Shown here: positions 51,564 through 64,000 of the stretch, in pieces | Position numbering within the stretch: position 1 is the first letter of the stretch | How the letters are laid out: each line of letters opens with the position of its first letter | Assembly (NCBI RefSeq): GCF_007655135.1 | Contig: NC_045134.1 | Span: forward strand, 25,258,568-25,322,567 | Source: Punica granatum | Lineage: Eukaryota > Streptophyta > Magnoliopsida > Myrtales > Lythraceae | DNA length: 64,000 nt | Reading direction: 5' to 3' | Translations under genes and position numbers: made by a program | The notes under the pieces: generated by a model | What the model saw: only the letters and a program-made list of their open reading frames with translations | The model's database searches: none | What the model was told of the DNA's origin: nothing

Positions 51564-54153
51564 TTACTTCTCCCTGAAGGATATGACAATTGCAGTGCAA
51601 TTGTCTTTACAACGCCTTTCACGAACAGCTTCCTTCACCAGGCGGCGGGTGACCACTGCAACAGACAAGCCCTCCTGATATACACCGATGACCAAAAATT
51701 TAGTACTGATAGTGCTTGATAGAGTAAATAAATGAAATGAAATGGACGTTTGAGGTCCCATCGTTCTCATAAATAAATGTAATCTAGATTACTTGAGTTT
51801 TATGACAGAATTATTTTCTTGAAATTTCCCAAAGCCACACCAACTCAACATTTCGGGACACATCTAAATGAGAATCAAGTTCTAGAGCCAAAAAGGACTG
51901 GTTATGAGAAGTAAGAGGAAGATTGCATTAACCTTCAATAACTTGTGAACAAATTCAACTGCATCACTGGGTCCGAAAACCTGAAACAACTCTTTCGACT
52001 GTCAGCAGGTTCCACAAGGTACACTTTTGGAGTGTGAAGTGAAATAGATTTCACAGTTTGAAAGTTGAAACGAAAAAAAAACAAACCCCCCATAGGCCAT
52101 CGCAACCGAGGATGATGAAGTGTTCTCTTCCCGTAATGTCGAAAGAGTGAACATCTGGCGTTGCAACAACTCCAAACTGCAAGTCATTATTCTGATATAT
52201 GAGCCATGAGTGAAGTTGGTAAGTCGACAGAGGAGGTTTTTTTGGTAGAAAGTTCCCTTCAAGATGCATGGAGACAATCCTGGCACAGTTAAAAATTATG
52301 CTAGTTAATGATAAAACAGAAGACCTTCTTAAACTGGCGATCTCCAAAGGCCCGAGAAACCTCGAGGCGCCCCTGCAGTCGTCCATTGGAACTCACAGTG
52401 CCACCCGCCTGAAATGAAATCATATGCAGGAGAAAGAGGACTAGATTAGATTTCGTTCATAAATTGAAGTTGAAGAAATCATTTTCCAAAACAGAAATAG
52501 GATACGTTGAAGCTTCTATAAGGCTATCTAAGCACCAAGTAAAATCCATGCATACAATCATCACCTTTTGTATGCGAGCACGCTCTTGTGGGTAGATGGC
52601 CTTGTGTTCCCTTGTCAAAACAATGGCCTTCAGAGGACTTTCTCCATCCACGGCAGATGATCGTGCTAATACTGCTTTTGCATCACCGATGTTAGCAATG
52701 AAAACCTGGGCAAATGCAGTGGCCGCTCATCTGTGAAAGCTATTTGAAACGAATGTATACAGATATGCAATCAGTAAAAGGACTGGTCTTTTTCAAACCA
52801 ACTGTTTTATTAACTTACGGTCTTCCCTAGTACCCACACGCATACAGCAGTTGCACCATCCTGCCACCCCCCTAGGAAGGAAGCAAAAAGTCGGCTAATG
52901 TAGGTTATCGATCAGTTATACACCTAAGCTTCTGTGAACTTCCCGATCAGTAACCGTAAAGAGAAGACATGCACACCCAATCAAGAAAAGATATTTCAAC
53001 AGTACCTGCAGTGCTTTCTAGAAGAAGGGCCTCATCAGTTTTCCGGAATCCTACGTAGAAAAGGGTATTATCAAGATTCAAGAGGAGCTTCCAACAAAAT
53101 CCGGTAATATGAGCCAACCGGCCGAGCAGAAGGTCAAATAAGGGATGAATTCATACCATCAAGTATAGCCTTTTTGGCAGCCTTAACGTCCATCTGCACC
53201 ATCATAAAAGGTCACGGCATGTAGATGTTTTTCAGCTAGGGATGCGGGATTAAAAAGCACAGGACGGCAGCAGTGAAAACTCGAAAGCTGATCCCAGAAA
53301 ATGGATAAAAACGATAATTTCTTTTTCTGTATTGTAAACAGAGACAAGTAGGGCTAATCCTTTTGCAGGTAAATCCTTAACTACTTTTCGTAGGTGAAAC
53401 CTTAACTAAGCATTTTGATCCAAAGGCGCAAGAACCGAACTTCAGCATGTAAAATGAAGCGCTGAAACAGATAAGCAACGAAACGTTATATCACAGGCAG
53501 AGTCAGGAAACTAGCAATAGCAAACACACCAACTCACGTGGTAAGCCTGCCGAAAGAACATTCGAGTGCAAGTTCTTCTGGGCATACTCTGCAGCTAATC
53601 GACCTCCATGCCCATCATACACCGCAAAATGTGCGCACCTGAACAGGGAAAGAACCAAAAACCAATCAAATTTCCGCCAAACCAACGCTGTGGAGCAGCA
53701 AATAATAACGATCGACCGGCGAATGACAGATTGGAAAGAAGTTTCAGGCTTTTCAGCTTTCGATTGAAGCAGCTTAAGCTTGCAGATGAAATTTCTGGTG
53801 ATTGATGCAAAGAACGAAAAGCAATGAATCGAGATGTGGGAGTAGACTTGGACGAACCTCAATTTCCCAGGATAATCCGAGCTCGCGTCGGGGAGCACGA
53901 TCCAAGCATCTTCCATGGAGTGCCTTGAACCCTTGTCCTCAGCCGCATCGGCCTCAATCTCGAACTCCTTCTCCATCTTCTCCTCTGCATTCTCCGAGAT
54001 TAAGCTCTCGCCGGCAGTTCTCGGCTTCTTCGCCGCCGAGTCGGGGCCGTCCAAGTCCCCACCTTCCCTCTTGAGGTTCGTTTCGGACTTCCCAGCGCCA
54101 TTCTCGCCGCCGGAGCACTCCGTCTCCCTGTCCGAGCTTATCGTGTCGGTCAT
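51564..54153 (-). CDS. Protein phosphatase 2C (PP2C8-like)
   Basis: Metal-dependent Ser/Thr phosphatase of the PPM/PP2C family, probably nuclear or cytosolic. Ten exons on the minus strand: 53858-54153, 53530-53638, 53157-53193, 53006-53050, 52819-52871, 52565-52705, 52325-52408, 52087-52176, 51933-51980, 51564-51674; 1014 nt, 337 aa. Metal-binding motifs are present: SRHSMEDAWIVL, AVYDGHGGRLAAEYAQ, QDGATAV, NIGDAKAVLARS, LTREHKA, LEVSRAFGDRQFK, ILGCDGLWGVF and KDNCTAIVI. DGLWGVF replaces the usual DGLWDV, and LTREHKA replaces LTxDHKP; from memory both resemble the At1g18030 (PP2C8) group. The N-terminal 60 residues are acidic and Lys-rich, with AAKKPR as a possible nuclear signal. It is divergent from the ICU11/CP2-like gene, with a 1.2-kb shared upstream region. 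Confidence 0.95.
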
Positions 54154-55356
54154 CGTCTCGATCTGCGGAAGGGCTGTCGGAATAATGACCCGAGCAGAGA
54201 GTGGGAACAGATGAGACGACCATCCGAAGATAGGGAAGGAAAAAAGAAACGTTTCTTCATGTCAAGTACAGTGCTCATCAATGGAAAACGTTTCTTCATT
54301 TAATTTTTTATTAACAGAATTTTAAATAAAATTTGTTATCCCAAATAATATAATTTTTTATAGATAATAATATAAAGAAAAAAAAATTAACCTTAGCAAG
54401 TAGCTCGCGTAGTTCAAGGGTTTAGACACCAAAGCCCGATCGGCATTCGGGGACTCGCTCATCACAGAGCTCCGGATTAGCCGTTCCAAAATTGATAAGC
54501 TACTAAATATATAAATCAAGTTTTAGATAGAGACATCCTAAAGCACTGCATTAGTTTATGTACAATAAGGCAACGTATAGATAACCAGTATAATCCGTAC
54601 TATCCTGCTCGAGGAAATCAGAACTTTTAACTCGTCACACTAACAATCATCATAATTCAAGGGTACGTTACTAAAAGTTACCAAACGTATATGTAATTAG
54701 AAGATGATTAGTTAAATGCACGTGAAAACATCTCACGACGCCCGTACGAAGGCAATGACATTTAAATCGGAGCATCCAGTTTTTTGCATAGTTATACAAA
54801 CCAGTGACGCAACCAATTCAATGGTAGTGTTTGTGATAAATTATTACTGTACAAGACAATTTTATAGTTTCAGCTAATCATATTACTTACGAATTAAATT
54901 GACCATGAAATGTTTTAATCCTGGCTTAGAATATGCTCTTCAAAATTCTTACATAATTTTTCAGCGTCTTTCCATTCTAATTTTAGAAATGAAGTGAAAT
55001 TATCTTTTTTATTATCATTAATTTGTGTAATTTGAGCATTATTAATTATTAGTAATTGGTCCAGGCGCGTGTATTGCACCTTCCGGTTCAGAACTATTAC
55101 CAGTAACAGTAAAAACTGAGCTGAACAGAACGGAACGGCCCCCCAACCTTTCCCTTCCTTCCTTCCATAAGAAAACTGCCAGTTCCTCCCTCCCTCCCTC
55201 CCTCTCTCACTCGCACAGAAACCCTAAGCTGAACCACTCCGAGCCCTCTTCCACGTCCTCCGCACATTGATGTCGGAACCCTAATTCCTTCCTGCCCGGC
55301 AATGTCTTCCACCCCGTAATCTCCTCTTCCCCGCGCCGTGTCTCCCCGCACCAGCC
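54154..55356. other. Shared upstream region of divergent PP2C and ICU11/CP2-like genes
   Basis: About 1.2 kb. The centre is AT-rich, and the last 200 bases are rich in CCTT/CT and probably the leader of the dioxygenase gene. A tRNA-like scrap near 54395-54470 may be an old SINE. No coding region is recognised. Confidence 0.55.
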
Positions 55357-58300
55357 ATGTCCCTCCACGCCGGCGCCGGCGACCGCCCTGCAGCTGCGGG
55401 GGGCGGCAACGGCGTGGTCCCCGGAGGGGAGCCGAGCAAGCCGGCCGTGGGGCCTGTGGCGGCGGCGATGCTGACGAGCCAGCATCGGCTGAGGCTGAAC
55501 CCTAACAAGGACCACAAGCCCGACAGCTACGAGGATCTCCAACTGGACTTCACCCCCGCGATCTTCAGCTCCCTGGAGCGGTACCTGCCCCCTGGCATGC
55601 TCGGCGTTAACAGGGATGATAAGGTGAAGTTCATGAGGGAGATTCTGCTCAAGTACTTGCCCCACGGAGAGCGCAACCGGGTACGAAATCACACACCCTC
55701 TCCATTACAGACTGCGGATTTCAGCTTAATTTCGTTAGAAGAGGACGTTTTGTGGTTCAATTCCAGTGATCAACGTCAATGCAGTTAGACGGAATCCTGA
55801 AACCTATGCTGCAGTATGCAGAATTTAGAATTCAAAGGGTCGACGTTGTTGATACCATTGCTCAAAACTGGCCGCTTCAATGGCTTTTTTCTATCTTTCG
55901 ATTCGAATGTCGTAAAAATGGGACGAATTAGGGTTTCCTTCCAACGGTTGTCTCCAAGCTCAGAAATGGCAGGTTTCTATGTGCGAAGTTACAATTTTGC
56001 CCTCCACTCATTAATTGACTTGCTTGCGGCCTATGGAGCGGGAAGCTTAATCGTTTCAGCTCGGGATTCATTTAGTGGCAGGAAATTTCTGCTTTAATGT
56101 TCTCGTTTAGTGCATAGAGACTGCTTTCATGTTGTGAGTTTCGATTTTTACTAGAATTTGTAGCACCTGAATTGCGTTTTTTTTTTGTATGGCGCACTCT
56201 GTTCTGGGCTTTGAGATATGTGTATTTTGTTTCGTGGGATTACTTTCAAAACCAAGTTTTGGAGTTCATTGTGATTGCTTAAAGTTAATCCCAAGGTTTT
56301 AATTTATTTAGTTTCGGTTCTGCTTGTCTCTTTTCAGGCTCAGAGACATAGAGACTATAGGCAGAAGATAATATCGAATTATCAGGTATTTTTTGCCATG
56401 ACTCCTGAACCTTTTCCCTTGATATCTTTGCATTTTCAGTTCGATTCCTCTCTTTTGAAATGTTTAAGCTGCTTCATACTGATAAATTCTCGTTCGTATG
56501 AGAAAATGTTTTCCTCTATTTCTTAATTATGATTGTTATGATCTTCTATTCTGTTCTTTTGGAAGCGAGGAAAGGGAATATCATTGACCTTGTTTAAGAT
56601 TCTCCCCCTCTCATGGACAACCTTTTTAGGTGAAACTTCGATTTGCTGATGAACTCTTCATGTTTTGAGAGGTTCTGAGGCTTCGTTTGCATATAATTTG
56701 GTCCATGGATGGCTTAATTTTATTCTTTTCGTTTATGTGAACAAACTGGAATTAAGACTGATGTGGCATCTAAATTGCATGCAGCCTTTACACCGCGAGA
56801 TCTACACGTTGCATGCAGCGACTTTTTTTGTCCCATCGTTTCTTAAAGCATTCACTGATAGTACCGAGGAGAGCTTCAGAAATATAATGTCTGAACCCTC
56901 TCCTGGTATCTTTACATTTGAAATGTTCCAGCCACGCTTCTGTGATTTGGTACTATCTGAGGTATCACCTGTTCTTCAGTTTTTCCCTGTTCCTTTTTAA
57001 TCATTACACATTATTAGGTTTTTTATTCCCTCATTGCTTACTATGTTAGGTTTGATACTTCCTAGGTGGAAAATTTTGAGAAGTGGGTGAATGAAGCGAA
57101 ATTTAGGATCATGCGGCCAAATACGATGAATAAATATGGTGCTGTTCTTGATGATTTTGGCTTTGAGACCATGCTTGACAGGCTGCTGGAGGGGTTTGTA
57201 CGTCCCATGTCAAGAGGTTTGTCTAATTTTTATTCCCTCCTCATTTATGTTTGGAAGAAGCCGTATGTTACACCATATTTTATTAAATAGATATCTGTGT
57301 TATCTATGTCTAAGTCTTAAATAAAATAGATGAGATTGGGACCCATCGGATCTAAACAATGTTGATATCTCCTCTCACTTTCATTTTACCATTAGGCGCC
57401 ATATGTTTTCTTTTCCTGCAGTATTCTTTCCTGAAGTCGGTGGAGCAACTCTAGATTCGCATCATGGTTTTGTCGTCGAGTATGGGAAAGATAGGGATGT
57501 CGACTTGGGTGAGAGCTACACCTCAGCCATTCATTTCAGCTCAGACACTTGTCTATATTTATGCTGTTTGGTTTCTTGTCCTCTGGCTGCCAGAATATTA
57601 TTTTTTCTCTGTTTATTTTTACGTGGATTTTGTTCTCTATTTTGCTTTAATCCTCGTCGATATCTTTTATTATGCAGCTGTAGTGGCTTGTTTCTCCCTC
57701 CCTTTATTTCCGCCTTAGAATTTCTTTTGTGAACTTTTTATAGGTTTCCATGTGGATGACTCTGAAGTGACTTTGAACGTGTGCTTGGGTAAGCAATTTT
57801 CTGGCGGAGAGCTGTTCTTTCGGGGCACTCGATGTGATAAACATGTAAACACGGGAAGTCAATCTGAGGTATGATAAAATGAACAATCCTTGCAGTGCCA
57901 AAGGGCAAAGCTGACATTTTACTGTATTTCCTTTACTCTTCCTACTGCTAGGCAAGTATCTGTTTCAAACCAAAAAAGTGCAACCCGCTTTGATTGGTGT
58001 CGATATTTTTCTGATAAAGTTTTCCAATTTATAATTTATTTAAATGTTCGTTCAAATGAAAGCAATTTTCTTTTCTATGCTGTTCATTGCAATGGCCATA
58101 TGAAGATAAAAGTTAATATTTGAGCCCTTGCCTATGCTAATTACACGATACATCAGCATCTCTATCTGAGCATGTGGGAGTACTTTGCAGTTTGCATATT
58201 TGGCCCTTTCAGATGTCATATCATTGACCTGATGATGTGATACTTCCACTAAATAGGAGATATTCGACTATACCCATGTTCCTGGTCGAGCTGTACTTCA

Positions 58301-58765
58301 TCGGGGTCGTCATCGACACGGTGCTAGAGCCACGACTTCTGGTCATAGGATCAACTTACTGTTGTGGTGTAGGAGGTACTTCTTTTCTGCTCGCGCATCT
58401 TAATTGGCTGTTATGGGTTTGTTTTCTTACCTCCGGTTTCCTTTATTGCAGCTCAATCTTTAGAGAGATGAAGAAGTATCAGAAGGATTTCTCGACTTGG
58501 TGTGGTGAGTGCTTGCGCGAGAAGAAAGAGAGGCAACGCCAAACGATAGCTGTTTCTAAATCTGTAAGTAATTGGTAATCTTTGGTTCACACTCAGTTGT
58601 GATAATTCCCAGGCCCCCTCCTTTCGGCTGATCCCGGAGATACCACTCTCTTCCAGTCCTCATGGACATCTGAAAATGCTCATTAGATTGACGATGCGAC
58701 AGTCATGTTTTTTGTATCGGTTTCTGCAGGAATTGCTCAGAAATGAAGGCGAATCACTGGGCTAA
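55357..58765 (+). CDS. ICU11/CP2-like: 2-oxoglutarate/Fe(II) dioxygenase, ICU11/CP2 (CUPULIFORMIS) family
   Basis: Homologue of Arabidopsis INCURVATA11/CUPULIFORMIS2, dioxygenases linked to Polycomb repression and H3K36me3 removal in the nucleus. Nine exons: 55357-55680, 56338-56385, 56785-56961, 57066-57216, 57422-57508, 57744-57868, 58257-58375, 58452-58563, 58730-58765; 1179 nt, 392 aa. The N-terminus is Gly/Ala-rich and GC-rich. Family sequence includes ERYLPPGMLGV, FTFEMFQPRFCDLVLSEVEN, RIMRPNTMNKYGAVLDDFGF, GGATLDSHHGFVVEYGKDRD, the iron ligands in GFHVDDSEVTLNVCLG and HRGRHRHGARATTSGHR with the co-substrate Arg, and FREMKKYQKDFSTWCGEC. The C-terminal exon is only 11 codons. ATG 55357 gives the usual length. 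From memory it corresponds to At3g18210 or At1g22950. Confidence 0.94.
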
Positions 58766-59255
58766 TGATCTTTCCTGTCAAAATCAATGCTCCTTAATAC
58801 ATACAAGTAATTAGTGGTAAATTTCGTTCCGAATAGGCGACCCGCATCCGGGATGTGCTGGAGTTCACTCGGGGCTTCACCTAGATGACAATTTGGTGTA
58901 TGTAGAAAATTACATCTATATATATATATTTAATAAGTGGAGAATTTTTGTGGCAATCACAGCTTAGAATTTTTAGGGACCAATTTCCATTTGGCAAAAA
59001 GACACGATCCTCTTGACCAAAAAAACAAAAACAAAAACAAAAACAAAAAGAGACGATCAATTAGGTGATTTTTCCTCTTCAGGAGGTGTTTAGTGTACTA
59101 ACCAGACATTTTCTCCTTGAATTTTCCTCTTTTTTTTTGTTCCTTTTTTTTTTCCAAGTGAGACATGCTCCTTGTTTATGGAATCTGTAATATATGTATT
59201 TGGATTTTCATTTATTTTTCTCTTTTTTCCTGGAATTATTGTTCTCAATTATGTT

Positions 59256-59459
59256 CTACGCAAACTCGGGATATTTTGCTGAGTCGGGCATGTGCCCATA
59301 GAGTAGCCCTCCGATCTGGCAAGTCACTACGCTGAAAGAGACTCGAACATGATCGAAGGCTGCGAAAGTTGCCGCAGCCTCAGCAGCCCGGTTCATCATG
59401 AGATCGTCTTTTCTGGGCCAAACCGTCAATGTTTCTTTCAATCCGGTGTTTTCTTTCAA
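59256..59459 (-). other. Unassigned 67-codon open frame
   Basis: Minus-strand frame with coding-like composition (LKETLTVWPRKDDLMMNRAA, EAAATFAAFDHVRVSFSVVT, CQIGGLLYGHMPDS) in otherwise AT-rich DNA. GC content is higher than its surroundings. I do not recognise the family. It could be a lone exon, a decayed gene fragment or chance. Confidence 0.3.
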
Positions 59460-59620
59460 CGTTCGATCGTCTTTGCGCTTTGGATACCTTACACGAGGTA
59501 TGTTACTACATATGTAAGTATCAAAGCAGATATATATCCCGAATATTGCAGAATATTGCTACAATGTCTGATTTGATTCTTATACGCATCTTTTTCTCGC
59601 GATTGTATCGGTGCACGGTA

Positions 59621-59679
59621 AGTCAGTTTGACAAACTTTACATGACAAAAAGTCAGTTTGACAAACTTTTCATGACAAA
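59621..59679. repeat. 30-bp tandem duplication
   Basis: AGTCAGTTTGACAAACTTT-A/T-CATGACAAA occurs twice in a row, differing at about two positions. Confidence 0.85.
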
Positions 59680-60566
59680 TAAATCGATCCAATGGCATAC
59701 GTGCGGACGGAGCGAGCGGGGCCTCGTATTTTTAGATGGATCGGATAATTTTTTTGATATTATTAGAATTTTATATAATTATTAAGAAAAGGGGAAAATA
59801 AAATACAACCCACTCCGTGTTTTTTATTTTTATATTTAGAGTTATTGTGTGAGATATCTCATGATATCATTCGTTTTTTAAATCTATCATATGATTTAAA
59901 AATTATTCAAAAAGATCCATTATTTATATTTGGTTTTAAATTTATCATGACATTAATTTTTCCATCAATATTTAATGGCGTTACCTGCATGAAATATAAG
60001 TGGGTCCATTTTTACCACTGCAGTCCTTTGTTCATATAGATTTGAGAAAAAAAATTAAAATCATAGAATAGATTTAAAAATAAAATAAAATCATAGAATA
60101 AGTTTGGAATTCATATTTTACTGATGAATAAATTGATGGCGTGATAAATTGTGAATAATATATTAATCATAAGTTTTTTTTGAATAATTTAAAATATGAA
60201 ATATATTTAGAAAATGGATAATATCATGAAATATTTGACCTAATAATTTCTTTATTTATTTATTTTTTCTTTTCCTTAAAAATAAATAAAAAAATAATAT
60301 ATATCTTTATATATTTTGCTGGGGGATATATATATATATATACATCTTTATATATTTTGCTGTCTCCCCCCATTCTCTCTGCCCTTCTTTCACTGTTCCT
60401 TCCGAGAAATCGAATCCCAAAGAGAACTGCCAGAAAGCAGCAGCAGCGGAAGAAGATAGCAACGAAAAAACTGCTCCGCGGCCGATCGCCATCGCCGCAG
60501 TCAATGATCGATCGCCATACCCTAAACAGACCGTAATAAGCTTCTCCTTCCTCAACCCCTCTCTCT

Positions 60567-60581
60567 CCCCCCCCCCCCCCC
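60567..60581. repeat. (C)15 homopolymer near poly(A) polymerase leader
   Basis: Run of 15 C following a CT-rich stretch, in the probable promoter or 5' UTR of the next gene. Confidence 0.85.
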
Positions 60582-61232
60582 GGGCGCCGCAGAAATCTCA
60601 CGAGTTCTTCTTTTTCTTCTTCAGCTGATTGTTTCAGGGTCGATCGTGCTTGAAGAGATACGAAGCTCGACAGGGAAAGAGAAACTGCCCCCCCACCGCA
60701 ATCCCAAACGGCCGGGAATTATTTTTTGCTGCTTTTCACCGCCCCCTCTCTCGTCGTGGTTTCTCCACCTGGGTCATCCGTTACTCGCTTATGCTGGAAA
60801 GGGGGAAACTGTTGTATGTAGTTGCCTGATGAGTGATTGATTCATAAAGGGGAAACTTTTTATTCTCTGGGGTTTGGAGTTTTGACATTGTTATATGGCT
60901 TTGATTTTGGTTCGAGGGTTCTCTTCCAAAGTTTCCTCCTTTTTCGATTTCTGATGTTCTGGGCTGCTCAATTGTCAATGGATTCTTACTACCAGTAGTT
61001 CATTCTTTTGAATTTCTTTTTTTTTTTCTGTTCGTTTATTATTGTTTGATCATTCCTAAAAGGGAAAAAAAAAAGGACAACTTGTGCTATCGGTGATACA
61101 ATATATCTGTGCCTACTATATCCATCTTGGCCTCCCCAACAAAATTAACAAAAGAAGTGCAAAAAAAAAAAAAAAAGCAGCAAGAACTAGGGCGAAAAGT
61201 GTAAAGAAAAACAACTTGTGGGATTTTTGCGA

Positions 61233-64000
<2,768 letters not shown>

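Larger units (their letters stand above)
58766..61232. other. Region between ICU11/CP2-like gene and poly(A) polymerase
   Basis: Contains an (AAAAAC)n tract (59019-59049), an unassigned open frame (59256-59459), a 30-bp tandem repeat (59621-59679), AT-rich DNA to 60300, and then a CT/C-rich segment (60365-60650) likely to be the promoter or a 5' UTR exon of the polymerase gene. A 5' UTR intron between 60650 and 61233 is possible but not proven. Confidence 0.5.

Noticed and set aside
53503..53640. PP2C reading frame continuing past exon 1 and exon 2 without a splice
   Set aside because: The continuous frame includes intron sequence; spliced exons rebuild conserved PP2C motifs with GT-AG junctions and correct phase.
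55207..55692. Antisense 161-codon frame over ICU11/CP2-like exon 1
   Set aside because: GC-rich shadow of the true first exon, which matches the family and splices in phase.
60260..60601. Minus-strand frame opposite the poly(A) polymerase leader
   Set aside because: Low-complexity (Gly run from the C15 tract, Tyr-Ile run from TA repeats); no conserved domain.

Overview
This window is nuclear DNA from a flowering plant, most likely a eudicot. The evidence is GT-AG introns mostly under 1 kb, AT-rich intergenic DNA, and plant families: a tau-class GST, an E-type PLS pentatricopeptide protein, a GT61 glycosyltransferase, a WAT1-type EamA transporter, a MATE/DTX transporter and a CDKD kinase. Plant L1 LINE, SINE and foldback DNA elements are also present. 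I cannot name the species. Gene comparisons below are to Arabidopsis families recalled from memory, not from a search.

Layout. 0-7.4 kb: translation release factor eRF3 (+, first exon outside the window), convergent with a two-exon tau GST (-). 9.8-14.1 kb: CDK-activating kinase CDKD (+). 15.2-19.0 kb: a broken MATE fragment followed by an intact eight-exon MATE transporter (both -). 19-24 kb: no gene recognised; two long foldback elements (20328-20763; 21767-22938 with a 9-bp target duplication) and a short MITE. 24.4-30.6 kb: a nearly complete L1-type LINE on the minus strand with a perfect 17-bp target duplication, broken only by in-frame stop codons. 31.9-34.0 kb: single-exon PPR gene (-). 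34-40 kb: gene-free, with SINE-like repeats. 40.2-42.7 kb: GT61 glycosyltransferase (+). 45.2-46.8 kb: chaperonin subunit CCT4 (+, intronless). 47.5-49.3 kb: WAT1-related transporter (-). 51.6-54.2 kb: PP2C phosphatase (-), divergent from an ICU11/CP2-like 2-oxoglutarate dioxygenase (+, 55.4-58.8 kb). 61.2 kb to the end: nuclear poly(A) polymerase (+, 3' end outside the window).

These are unrelated housekeeping, transport and signalling genes, not an operon-like pathway. The order GT61-CCT4-WAT1-like-(PP2C)-ICU11/CP2 resembles, from memory, a block on Arabidopsis chromosome 3. eRF3, CDKD and PP2C resemble members of a chromosome 1 block. The right half therefore looks like conserved ancestral gene order with lineage-specific repeats inserted between genes.

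I found no clear new biological system. The most unusual points are the 1.17-kb foldback Mutator-like element carrying the same open frame in both arms, the LINE whose only visible lesions are stop codons, two proline substitutions in the CDKD activation segment, a run of symmetric phase-1 mini-exons repeating a Cys-Asn-X-Thr motif in the GT61 gene, and a 43-base C tract in an eRF3 intron.
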